From Sulfurovum sp. XGS-02 (lineage in GTDB: Bacteria > Campylobacterota > Campylobacteria > Campylobacterales > Sulfurovaceae), in the NCBI RefSeq assembly GCF_023213175.1, contig NZ_CP093312.1, positions 2,129,080-2,193,079 of the forward strand: 64,000 nucleotides of DNA, written 5' to 3'. The notes under the pieces were generated by a model, which saw nothing but the letters and a program-made list of their open reading frames with translations, ran no database searches and had not been told where the DNA came from. A program made the translations under genes and the position numbers. Shown in pieces: positions 8,348-16,430 of this stretch. Each line of letters starts with the position of its first letter. The first letter of the stretch is position 1.

Positions 8348-8776
8348 CTAGTCATTCAATATTTTCACCAGTCCCATTGGTGCATATGCAGCCATGGGAC
8401 CGCCTGCTACCCATTTTTTCATTGCAAGTTTTCCCCGTAACGCATAATTACTGCCATCATCTGTGTCTCTTATGTCATCACAGTATTTCATTAATTCCTG
8501 GGCTTGTTCCAAGTCATTGTCCGTAAAGTTTTTTAGTAGATAGTGTGTACGTATTTTAAGTTGATCTTTTTCGTTGAGCTGGTAGGCTTGTGCAATATAA
8601 TCCATCACTCCCATAAAATAGCCAAAGATCATTGCATGTTTGTTCTTGTCATCAAGGAGGAAAGGGTTATTCATTTTAGGCATAGCCAGAGAAGCCTCTG
8701 TGAAGGCACTCAACTCTTCATATATTTTTTCATAAGGTACCGTATCTTTCGTTTTTAGAAAGTCAAATAGTCCCAA
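8348..8776 (-). CDS. Conserved hypothetical protein, soluble
   Basis: 142 residues if started at the TTG at 8776, which follows AGGGG by five bases and gives the common N-terminus MGLFDFLK; a TTG five codons upstream has no good ribosome site. The protein is helical, with no signal peptide or membrane segment, and contains a Gly/Ala-rich C-terminal stretch (VAGGPMAAYAP). I do not recognise a family. It stands alone between thrS and tRNA-Val, on the same strand as both. Confidence 0.65.
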   Translation of the reverse strand: MGLFDFLKTKDTVPYEKIYEELSAFTEASLAMPKMNNPFLLDDKNKHAMIFGYFMGVMDYIAQAYQLNEKDQLKIRTHYLLKNFTDNDLEQAQELMKYCDDIRDTDDGSNYALRGKLAMKKWVAGGPMAAYAPMGLVKILND

Positions 8777-8922
8777 AACAACCCCTGTCAATCAATTTGA
8801 TATAGAAACTATATCATAAAAACGTCACATTATATCAAATAATATTGTGTAATACAAAATAAATATCAAGATGTGAAGTTAAGAAAAGTTTTGTAAAGGA
8901 TTGATTGTATCAAAAAAGTGAG

Positions 8923-8998
8923 TGGTGATCACGATTGGACTTGAACCAACGACTTCTTCCATGTCAAGGAAGTACTCTACCAACTGAGTTACGCGATC
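8923..8998 (-). tRNA. tRNA-Val (GAC)
   Basis: 76-nt cloverleaf on the minus strand: 7-bp acceptor stem GATCGCG / CGTGATC, D-arm with AGTTGGTAGAG, anticodon stem CTTCC/GGAAG with loop TTGACAT (anticodon GAC), T-arm GTTGG-TTCAAGT-CCAAT, encoded CCA. Confidence 0.95.
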
Positions 8999-9066
8999 AT
9001 TGAACAAAACAGAGATGTTTTGCAGGTTGAAAGTATAGCCAACAGATACTTAAAAATGGGGGCGAC

Positions 9067-9702
9067 TTAGTCTTCACAGACCCAGGCGCTCTCCGAGCAG
9101 AGTCTGTCGAGATATTCACTTGCTTCACTTTTCCCTGAGATCAATGCTTTTTTAAAATTGTCATACGCCTTCATTTTATCATGCGTGATACCTTCTCCCC
9201 ATGCATAGAGGACTGCCACATTGACCTGTGCTGCATTGTCACCCATACTTGCTGCTTTTTGAAAAAGTTCAAAGGCCTTTTGCTGGTCCTGCTTCACGCC
9301 TTTGCCTTCCATATATAATGCGGCCAGGTTATTGTAGGCCTGCATAATACCTGACTCTACCGCTTTCTCATACCAGTATCGTGCTTTTTCATAGCCATGT
9401 GCATCCGTCTCTCCCCCACTGTGATAGAGTTGTGCCAAGTTGTACTGTGCAGACCCGTTGCCCTGTTTCGCTGCTTTTTCATACCATTGCTTCGCTTTGT
9501 CAAGGTCTTTCTGTACACCTTTGCCATTCGCATAGATAAGCCCGACATTGTACTGTGCCTTTGCATCATCTTTTTTCGCCAAGGCATAAAAGGTATTCAA
9601 TGCTTTGATATAACCGCCATTATTATAGTCCTCGACTGCCTGATTGAAATCATTGGCAAAGAGAGTGACCGTAGCGATGATAAAAATAGATAAAACTTTC
9701 AT
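9067..9702 (-). CDS. Sel1-like repeat protein, exported
   Basis: 211 residues from the ATG at 9702, which follows AGAGGAAGTT; a TTG five codons earlier is less likely. Residues 1-17 form a signal peptide (MKVLSIFIIATVTLFA). Four or five Sel1/TPR-like repeats follow (AKAQYNVGLIYANGKGV, SAQYNLAQLYHSGG, and so on), each with the A-x-Y-N-L-x-x-x-Y pattern. The C-terminus has two cysteines nine residues apart at most, recalling Helicobacter Hcp proteins, though the regular per-repeat cysteine pairs of Hcp are missing. Likely a periplasmic protein-interaction scaffold; partner unknown. Confidence 0.8.
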   Translation of the reverse strand: MKVLSIFIIATVTLFANDFNQAVEDYNNGGYIKALNTFYALAKKDDAKAQYNVGLIYANGKGVQKDLDKAKQWYEKAAKQGNGSAQYNLAQLYHSGGETDAHGYEKARYWYEKAVESGIMQAYNNLAALYMEGKGVKQDQQKAFELFQKAASMGDNAAQVNVAVLYAWGEGITHDKMKAYDNFKKALISGKSEASEYLDRLCSESAWVCED

Positions 9703-9729
9703 AACTTCCTCTTTCAACTAACAGATAGA

Positions 9730-10476
9730 TTATATCAAGGTCTCAGCAACAAATGTCTTAGTTACCTTACCGCCAAACCTGTAGACACCCTCTTCATAAC
9801 TCACATAGAGTTCCTCCCCGCTTGTAGGAAATACCTTCATCTTATCAGGAACTTTCCCCTCTTTATGACAACGTATAAAACATGCGACCATCCCTGTCCC
9901 ACAGGCTAAGGTTTCATCTTCCACGCCACGCTCGTAGGTACGGACATAGAGGGCATCATCTTTCACGCTACAGATATCCACATTCGCATTATACTTATGA
10001 CGTAAAATACGTGCTTCTTCTATGTTGAGATCATCTACATTCTCTCTCACAGCTACAAGATGGGGGACCCCCGAATTGATCAGCCACCAATTTTCACCAT
10101 ACTCATCTATCTCTTTACTGATGATCTCTGGAGGGACCATATCGCTGACCACATAAAGACCGTTGATCGTGGCACGTATCACCCCTGCTCCGGTGAGGAA
10201 CTCTGCCTTATTGTCTTTTGCAATCCCTTTTTCCAAGGCAAAATGGGCTACGGCTCTACTTGCATTACCGCACATATCTGCAACACTTCCGTCTGCATTG
10301 TAAAATTCCCATTCAAAGTCATATTCAGGATGTGGCAACACCACTACAAGACCGTCTGCTCCTACACCGTTTTGTCTATGGCAGAGTTTTTTGGCAAGTT
10401 CCGATCTGTCCGCTTTTTTTTGTGCCACAAACATTACAAAATCGTTACCGCTGGCTGAATATTTAGTTACTGTCAT
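9730..10476 (-). CDS. dapF: Diaminopimelate epimerase
   Basis: 248 residues. Converts LL-diaminopimelate to meso-diaminopimelate for lysine and peptidoglycan synthesis. Both catalytic cysteine regions are present: ADMCGNASRA (about residue 70) and ETLACGTGM (about residue 195), plus the N-terminal YSASGNDF. Slightly shorter than the E. coli enzyme (274). The start overlaps the coaE end by 14 bp, so it is translationally coupled within the minus-strand set L,D-transpeptidase - coaE - dapF. Confidence 0.95.
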   Translation of the reverse strand: MTVTKYSASGNDFVMFVAQKKADRSELAKKLCHRQNGVGADGLVVVLPHPEYDFEWEFYNADGSVADMCGNASRAVAHFALEKGIAKDNKAEFLTGAGVIRATINGLYVVSDMVPPEIISKEIDEYGENWWLINSGVPHLVAVRENVDDLNIEEARILRHKYNANVDICSVKDDALYVRTYERGVEDETLACGTGMVACFIRCHKEGKVPDKMKVFPTSGEELYVSYEEGVYRFGGKVTKTFVAETLI

Positions 10477-11062
10477 TAAGTATCTCCTCTTTTACGCGTT
10501 CACATTCTTTTTCTAATTGTGTAAGTGTACCACTATTATCTATAACATAGGTTGCGCGCTTACGTTTTTCTTCCACAGGTATTTGTGCCTCTATACGATT
10601 GAGTGCTTCTTCTTTCGTATACCCTTCCCTCTGCATCAGGCGTTCAAGCTGTTTCTCTTCTGTCGTATAGACCACGAGCGATTTTTTAATAGGGTACCGT
10701 TCATTTTCAAAAAAGAGGGGAATATCTATAAAATAGGGCTTCCTCAGCCTGTCCTGTTCGAGAGAGAGACGTTCGATCTCTTCATAGATCAGCGGATGCA
10801 GCAGTGCTTCAAGTGCTTTACGCTTCTCTTTATCGGAAAAGACAATAGCCCCCAAAGCCTTTCTGTCTACCTTACCCTCATGTACCAATGTCTCACCGAA
10901 TTTCTCAGCAATCGCTTCATGCTGTTCATCAAGTATCTTATGGGCGATCTTGTCGGCATCTATGATATGAAATCCCGAAGCCTCGAGAAGCTTTACCGTC
11001 GAACTTTTCCCCGTCGCGATACTTCCTGTGAGGGCGATAGCATACTTAAAAGCCATTACCAT
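10463..11062 (-). CDS. coaE: Dephospho-CoA kinase
   Basis: 199 residues, the last step of coenzyme A synthesis (phosphorylation of the 3'-hydroxyl of dephospho-CoA). P-loop TGSIATGKSS at residues 12-21, followed by the family features DADKIAH and HPLIYEEI. Two ATG codons lie at 11062 and 11056; the second overlaps the stop of the upstream gene and would give MAFKYAIALTG. It overlaps dapF at its 3' end. Confidence 0.93.
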   Translation of the reverse strand: MVMAFKYAIALTGSIATGKSSTVKLLEASGFHIIDADKIAHKILDEQHEAIAEKFGETLVHEGKVDRKALGAIVFSDKEKRKALEALLHPLIYEEIERLSLEQDRLRKPYFIDIPLFFENERYPIKKSLVVYTTEEKQLERLMQREGYTKEEALNRIEAQIPVEEKRKRATYVIDNSGTLTQLEKECERVKEEILNDSN

Positions 11063-12729
11063 TTTCTATAAGACTGAAGTTGCATATGATCATAACCGTA
11101 TATATCCTCTCTAAACTGCAGTACGCCATCGTAATCTACATAAGCAGTCAGATACACCACATCTACAGGCACCTTCTGGGTTAAAGACAAGAACTCTTTT
11201 CTTGTACCCTTGAGCCTCTCCTGTGCCTTCTCAAAATCTATCGTATCATTAAAAGAAGAAAATGTTTCTAACAGTTCTATGGGCTTGCCCAAACGGATAC
11301 ACCCATGACTGAAAGCCCTTACATTCCGTTCAAAAAGATTTTTTGTCGGTGTATCATGCATATAGACAGAAAACTGGTTTGGAAAAAGGAATTTCACCTT
11401 TCCAAGCGCATTATGATACCCCGGTGTCTGTGCAAAGCGAAACGGTACTGTTTTGCTGTAACGGTATTGCCCCCAGTCTACAGAGCCTGCACTCACTTTT
11501 TGGGCATCTTCTCCCCAGCCTGTATAGATCTCTATTTTCTCTTTTTTCATGGCATGCGGATCTTTAAATATCTTAGGGATCATCTCTTTTTGGATAATGC
11601 TCTTGGGCACGTTCCAATGCGGGTTAAGGACAATGGTCCGCACGGTATTGGAAAAGACCGGTGTAGGATTTTTTCTTGTCCCCGTGATCACTTTCATCTG
11701 CAGGCGCAATGCGCTATCTTCTTCAAAAAAGAGTGTAAATGCAGGGATATTAATAATAATATGCCGTTTTGCATTGCGTTCATGAAGCCACTTGATACGG
11801 TCAAGGTTTAAACGTATCTGCTCAATACGCTTTTCTATAGGAACATTAAGCGCTGCCATCGTCTTTGGACCAATAATGCCTTCATCTTCCAGACCATGAC
11901 GTTTTTGAAAATGCACAATAGCCTCTTTTAAACAGTTATCATACCTGTTGTCCTCTTTGCTGTGACACTTTCCATCATCTCCTGTGATGCGCACTCTTTT
12001 TCTTAAGAGGGGAACAACCTCATGGGATTCACCTGGCTTAAGCACACCTTTGAACGCGATGATAGGCCATCCGCCGTTTTTTTGCATCTCCAGGTACTGG
12101 ATAAGTGATGCCTGAAGCTCTTTATAGTGGTACTCTTTGGGTTCTGCCTGGGCAAACAACTCGGATAAACTGCCGCTCAGTGCTGCCGTTTCAAGCAGAG
12201 AGAGTGGACCAAATCCGGGTCTGTACGTCACCCAGCCAGCATAGATGCCCTGTGCTTTCAGGTTGTAAAGTCTATCTTGAAATGCACCCCAGTTGATACT
12301 GCCATACAGCGTATAATCAGCATACCCTTTATAGAGTTGCGACATTTTGAATTCAAGGTCTACTTTTTGGGACACTGTACCATTGGTACCGTAAATCTCC
12401 TGTGCTTTTTGCTCCAAAATGAGCGCATCCTGATAGAGTTTGGAAGTCGCATCAAGGGTTCGATCCTGCGTGATCTGTCTAAAAAGTTCTTGACTGAATG
12501 CAGAGAGAGAATCTTCATCTATCCAGACAGGTACGAAAAAAAGCCGTGTATAGAGTCGTTTTAAAAAACTATTCGAAGGTTGGGTCTGCAGTGAATTTAT
12601 CATCACCGTTGATGCCACTTCATGGAACTCCAAATGGGTATTTGCATTGGCACCTTGGGAGAACATAAAAGCAGCAATAAGCCCAAGGCGTATAGTTACA
12701 TCTCTGATTATCTGTTTAATTCTTTTCAT
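11056..12729 (-). CDS. L,D-transpeptidase (YcbB-like), exported
   Basis: 557 residues. Signal peptide or anchor at residues 12-29; a helical scaffold region; a peptidoglycan-binding domain at about 240-305 (FQKRHGLEDEGIIGPKT); then a YkuD catalytic domain at about 315-515. The active-site stretch is complete: YMHDTPTK, then AFSHGCIRLGKP with the nucleophilic Cys. Such enzymes make 3-3 crosslinks in peptidoglycan or attach proteins to it. A paralogue of the same architecture is at 61734-63440. It heads the operon with coaE and dapF, the latter supplying the meso-DAP that these enzymes crosslink. -10 box at 12773-12778. Confidence 0.88.
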   Translation of the reverse strand: MKRIKQIIRDVTIRLGLIAAFMFSQGANANTHLEFHEVASTVMINSLQTQPSNSFLKRLYTRLFFVPVWIDEDSLSAFSQELFRQITQDRTLDATSKLYQDALILEQKAQEIYGTNGTVSQKVDLEFKMSQLYKGYADYTLYGSINWGAFQDRLYNLKAQGIYAGWVTYRPGFGPLSLLETAALSGSLSELFAQAEPKEYHYKELQASLIQYLEMQKNGGWPIIAFKGVLKPGESHEVVPLLRKRVRITGDDGKCHSKEDNRYDNCLKEAIVHFQKRHGLEDEGIIGPKTMAALNVPIEKRIEQIRLNLDRIKWLHERNAKRHIIINIPAFTLFFEEDSALRLQMKVITGTRKNPTPVFSNTVRTIVLNPHWNVPKSIIQKEMIPKIFKDPHAMKKEKIEIYTGWGEDAQKVSAGSVDWGQYRYSKTVPFRFAQTPGYHNALGKVKFLFPNQFSVYMHDTPTKNLFERNVRAFSHGCIRLGKPIELLETFSSFNDTIDFEKAQERLKGTRKEFLSLTQKVPVDVVYLTAYVDYDGVLQFREDIYGYDHMQLQSYRKW

Positions 12730-12772
12730 TGACCTTCCATTCTATCTTGATCAGCTATGAGTATATCAAAAA

Positions 12773-12778
12773 ATTATA
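12773..12778 (-). promoter_or_regulatory. -10 box of the L,D-transpeptidase - coaE - dapF operon
   Basis: TATAAT on the minus strand 44 bp before the start codon, preceded by TTTTGG; no convincing -35 box. Confidence 0.5.
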
Positions 12779-12810
12779 CCAAAACAGTTTTCATCCCAAA
12801 GAGGAGTGAT

Positions 12811-13908
12811 CTAAAAAGAATAATTGACAAACATCCTAAAGTTTTGAAAAGAGAGATCTCCATTTTCGACATCGGAGTAGACAGCTGAAAAGTTGACGGC
12901 ATCGCTATACGCATATCCCATCCCGATGTCATACTCCCTGGCATGGTTTTGCTCTCCTGTATGGGCATCTATATTTGCTGTAAAGTTTAATCCCTCTGCA
13001 CCTATGATAGAGGCATCCCATCCTATGGTGTAGAGTATGGTCTCTCCATCCGGCCCTTCTTCTCTAAGGGTATTATGTTCTGCATTGGTGAAGAACGGAC
13101 CGCCCCCAAAAAAGTTGTCCGCAGCACTTCCATGGACTTTATTGTAGGCGATCGTCGCTGTAAGGCCTGCCTTCTTGAGACCAAAAGATGCCGCTACCCC
13201 ATAAATTTCGGAGTCCTCTGCGTTGTCATAATCTTGAAAAGCATACTGGAGTGCCCCACCATAGGTAAAGCGATCGGTCTCCTCTTCGTAATTGGCTTCC
13301 AGATAGCTTATCTTTACTGCATCTTTCAAATAATAGAACCATCCCGATACGACCGTTTTACTCATTCCTTCATAGGTGATACCCACTATTTGCATACCCT
13401 CATTCCCATGCACATTACTAAATGTACCGGGTGATTCACTGTCGACACCGGCCCATTTTTGTAGATGGGAAAGAAATATCGTTGTATCTTTGAGGGATGT
13501 ATTGAGAAGTGTCAGGGCCTCAAATGTGTTAGGGACCATCCCTATATCATCACTGTCGGCAAAAGGCGTATCAAAACTCTGTCGTCCTGCAACCAGTGTT
13601 GTTCCTGAAAATCTGCCTTTCAAATAGGCTTCACCCAAGATGGCATAATCTTCATTCTTCTCATCAAAAAAAGGTATGCCTTCAAACCCCTCTTCGCCAT
13701 TACCTTGGGAAGTAAAGAGTGTTGCACCTGCCTGCAGACCATAGAAAGGTGCTGTTTCGAAGTGCAGTTTGACTCCTAGTGCATACTCTGTATCTGTGTC
13801 ATTGTCTGCTTTATGGCTTTGATACCCTACTCTCACCATGGCATCATAATGCGCTTTGGATAACGATTGACCCAAACTCTCTGCACAGAGAGGCATACCC
13901 GTGATCAA
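12811..13908 (-). CDS. Outer-membrane porin, OprD-like; true start uncertain
   Basis: At least 365 residues, rich in alternating hydrophobic and aromatic strands, Gly and Tyr, ending in the C-terminal Phe (FVNYSF) typical of outer-membrane barrels. GRQSFDTPFADSDDIGMVPN resembles the OprD/Opr porin family of Campylobacterota. The shortest accepted start, TTG at 13908, leaves only half a signal peptide (MITGMPLCA-ES). The frame is open 13 codons further, giving KDSAKKRIVGVLLITGMPLCA, a proper signal peptide, but the only codon available there is ATT at 13947, overlapping the feoA stop. So either a rare ATT start or a lost start codon. It follows feoAB directly, suggesting a role in iron or small-molecule uptake. 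Confidence 0.8.
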   Translation of the reverse strand: MITGMPLCAESLGQSLSKAHYDAMVRVGYQSHKADNDTDTEYALGVKLHFETAPFYGLQAGATLFTSQGNGEEGFEGIPFFDEKNEDYAILGEAYLKGRFSGTTLVAGRQSFDTPFADSDDIGMVPNTFEALTLLNTSLKDTTIFLSHLQKWAGVDSESPGTFSNVHGNEGMQIVGITYEGMSKTVVSGWFYYLKDAVKISYLEANYEEETDRFTYGGALQYAFQDYDNAEDSEIYGVAASFGLKKAGLTATIAYNKVHGSAADNFFGGGPFFTNAEHNTLREEGPDGETILYTIGWDASIIGAEGLNFTANIDAHTGEQNHAREYDIGMGYAYSDAVNFSAVYSDVENGDLSFQNFRMFVNYSF

Positions 13909-13942
13909 CAGAACACCGACTATTCTCTTTTTCGCTGAATCT

Positions 13943-14173
13943 TTAATGGTCTATCTGCTCTACTTCTATTTTGCCAGCTTCATCTGCACGCAATGCGATA
14001 AGCGTTGAGCCTACTTCTATCTCCATCGTCTGCTTGGCAAGGGAGCACCCTTTGACAAAAAGAGTTTCACCCCGCATCACTCCAAATGAGGTGAGCCTGT
14101 CCTTTAGAGCCTTGTCCGCATGTACCTTTATGATCTCTGCTTTGTCACCTTTATGCAATTCACTCAATACCAT
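13943..14173 (-). CDS. feoA: Ferrous iron transport protein A
   Basis: 76 residues, the size of FeoA. SH3-like fold with SFGVMRGETLFV and IALRADEAGKIEV, matching the family pattern G-(h)-x-G and the closing hydrophobic strand. It is a cytoplasmic partner of FeoB. Its start lies two bases after the feoB stop on the minus strand, and its stop touches the porin frame. Order feoB-feoA is reversed relative to the usual feoA-feoB. Confidence 0.9.
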   Translation of the reverse strand: MVLSELHKGDKAEIIKVHADKALKDRLTSFGVMRGETLFVKGCSLAKQTMEIEVGSTLIALRADEAGKIEVEQIDH

Positions 14174-14174
14174 C

Positions 14175-16298
14175 TTACACTCCTGTCATCATCAACGTCA
14201 CATGGTACGCTACAAAACTCAATATCCAAGCTGTCACTGTGGTCATAAAGAAAAGATAGACCAGGTATTTCCACCCTCCGGCCTCTTTTGCAAAGACCAT
14301 GGATGCAGCCAAGCAAGGCAGGTAGACCATTACAAAGACCACAAATGCTATAGCTGCGGCAAATGGGATGTTCGCTTTGATCTTTGCTATCAATCCTTCA
14401 TTCCCTTCATCCACTTCATCTCCAAGCGCATAGAGTACGCCCAGTGTCGAGACCACTACCTCTTTTGCCGCAAGTCCTGATTCCAATGCCACTGCCATAC
14501 GCCAGTCAAACCCGAGCGGTGCAAAAAACGGTTCGGAAGCATGTCCTATCTTCCCCAGGTAACTCTCTTCAAGCAGACGTGCCGAGAGTTCATTGTGTAA
14601 ATGGTTTTTCTCTTTCTCATTGAGTGCCTGCGATATCTTTGTCTCATACTGCGCTTCAAGCTCACTGTTTTTAGGGTAGTTCCCTGCAAACCAGATCAAA
14701 ACGGCTGCAGCCAAAATGTAAGTTCCTGCTTTTTTCAGGTAAGATTTCGCCTGGCCATACACGGTGTGCCAGATGAGCTTCAGTGACGGCATACGGTATT
14801 TTGGCATCTCCATCACAAACGGTTCATCTTCGCCTTTAAAGACAAACATTTTAAGCACCTTTGCAGCGACCAGACCAAAAATGGCCCCGGATATATAGAT
14901 AATAAACAGGATATTCCCCGCTTTTTCTTGGGCAAAAAACGCGCCTGCAAAAAGCACGTAGATAGGCAGTCTGGCACCGCAGGACATAAATCCTATGATG
15001 AAAAGCGTGATCAATCTGTCTTTTTCATTTTTAAGCGTCCGTGCCGCCATATAGGCGGGTACAGAACACCCAAACCCTGTGACCAGAGGGATAAAACTCT
15101 TTCCATGCAGTCCGAACTTATGGAAAAAACCATCCAGCAAAAAGGCCACACGGCTCATATAGCCTGTCGTCTCCAGCAGGGCAATCCCTATGAAGAGTAT
15201 CAGAATATTGGGCAGGAACATGATGACCGCTCCCACACCTGCTATCATCCCGTCGGCAACCAGTGAACCCAGTTCCCCCTCACCCAGAACCGACTTGGCC
15301 TGATCTCCGAACCACCCGAAAGCAGCGTCGATATAATCCATAGGTACAGAACCCAGTTCAAATGTAAGCTGGAACAGCGCCCACATAAAGAAGAGAAAAA
15401 GCGGTATACCCAGGATCTTGTTGATAAGAAGGTTGTCTATCTTTTGTGTCAGGTTTTTGGCTTTCATTCCCTCCACAGACATCACTTCCATCTTTGCCCC
15501 TTTGGCAAAAGCAAAATGTTCATCCGCAAAGATCTCATCCAAGTCTTTGGTATTATTGTGAAGGTAAAGATGGTTCAGGGCTTCTCTTACGATAGGCAGC
15601 ATCTCTATCCAGATAGGTTCATCGTGCATTTTCTTATACACATCTGTATCTTCTTGTAATAACCTTACAGCCAAATGGCGATAAGGAAGTGAACTTTTAT
15701 AATTTTTCTCTTTTAGGAAGGTGACGATCGTCTCTATCTCTTCTTCTATTGGGTCACTATAGACAACCTTTGAGCCTGTCTCTTCTCTTTCATACACTTC
15801 AATGATGGCTGCTTTCAGTGCTTCAATACCTACTTTTTGTGAGGCAGAGGTTTTGATACATGGTACCCCAAGGATGGCAGAGAGCTGTTTTTCATCTATC
15901 ATAATGCCTTCTTTTTGTGCCTCATCATCCATATTAAGTGCAACAATGACTTTCTTGCCCGTTTCAAGGAGTTGTGTGGTAAAGAGGAGATTTCTCTGAA
16001 GGTTCGTGGAGTCCACGACATTCACGATGATATCGTATTCATCACTTTGTAAAAAGCTCTTGGTGACCTTCTCTTCTATCGTGTATTCCGTTAAAGAGTA
16101 GGCACCAGGAAGGTCAATGATATGTATCTCATAGTCCTTGCAGCTGACCTCATCACACAGTGTAAATTCTACTTCTGTTTTATCTACGGTGACACCTGAA
16201 AAGTTACCTACTTTGAGTGTGGCATTGGATATCGCGTTAATGAGTGAGCTTTTCCCTACGTTTGGCTGTCCTGCCAATGCTATGGTTATTTTTTCCAC
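14175..16298 (-). CDS. feoB: Ferrous iron transporter B
   Basis: 707 residues. N-terminal G domain with GQPNVGKSS (G1, about residue 10), DLPGAYSL (G3) and NMDD (G4), a helical GDI-like spacer, then eight or so membrane helices with two Gate repeats (SVPAYMAARTL; YLPCLAAS). Imports Fe2+ across the inner membrane. GTG start at 16298 with AAGGA upstream. A 15-bp palindrome typical of Fur operators lies 31 bp before the start, so the gene should be repressed by Fur under iron sufficiency. Confidence 0.95.
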   Translation of the reverse strand: MEKITIALAGQPNVGKSSLINAISNATLKVGNFSGVTVDKTEVEFTLCDEVSCKDYEIHIIDLPGAYSLTEYTIEEKVTKSFLQSDEYDIIVNVVDSTNLQRNLLFTTQLLETGKKVIVALNMDDEAQKEGIMIDEKQLSAILGVPCIKTSASQKVGIEALKAAIIEVYEREETGSKVVYSDPIEEEIETIVTFLKEKNYKSSLPYRHLAVRLLQEDTDVYKKMHDEPIWIEMLPIVREALNHLYLHNNTKDLDEIFADEHFAFAKGAKMEVMSVEGMKAKNLTQKIDNLLINKILGIPLFLFFMWALFQLTFELGSVPMDYIDAAFGWFGDQAKSVLGEGELGSLVADGMIAGVGAVIMFLPNILILFIGIALLETTGYMSRVAFLLDGFFHKFGLHGKSFIPLVTGFGCSVPAYMAARTLKNEKDRLITLFIIGFMSCGARLPIYVLFAGAFFAQEKAGNILFIIYISGAIFGLVAAKVLKMFVFKGEDEPFVMEMPKYRMPSLKLIWHTVYGQAKSYLKKAGTYILAAAVLIWFAGNYPKNSELEAQYETKISQALNEKEKNHLHNELSARLLEESYLGKIGHASEPFFAPLGFDWRMAVALESGLAAKEVVVSTLGVLYALGDEVDEGNEGLIAKIKANIPFAAAIAFVVFVMVYLPCLAASMVFAKEAGGWKYLVYLFFMTTVTAWILSFVAYHVTLMMTGV

Positions 16299-16328
16299 CT
16301 ATTTTCCTTATGGTATAACCTATATAAA

Positions 16329-16343
16329 TGATAACAATTATCA
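16329..16343 (-). promoter_or_regulatory. Fur box upstream of feoB
   Basis: TGATAA-CAA-TTATCA, a perfect 6-3-6 palindrome within AAATGATAACAATTATCAC, close to the classical Fur consensus built from NATWAT units. Placed just upstream of the feoBA start region, overlapping the expected promoter. Confidence 0.7.
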
Positions 16344-16382
16344 CTTATCTAAATTTTGATGAAGTATAGTCTACCTTCTCTT

Positions 16383-16419
16383 AAAAAAGTATTAAATTGA
16401 GAGTAATTATCAATTTAAT
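16383..16419 (-). terminator. Intrinsic terminator after the AsmA-like gene
   Basis: Perfect 10-bp AT-rich stem ATTAAATTGA / TCAATTTAAT (16391-16400, 16410-16419), followed on the minus strand by ACTTTTTTAA. Located 12 bp past the stop at 16431, separating this gene from feoB. Confidence 0.55.
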
Positions 16420-16430
16420 AGAGTGCCTCA

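Noticed and set aside
16391..16419. AT-rich palindrome as a second Fur site
   Set aside because: It lacks the NATWAT pattern in its arms and is followed by a T-run after the upstream gene's stop, which fits a terminator better.
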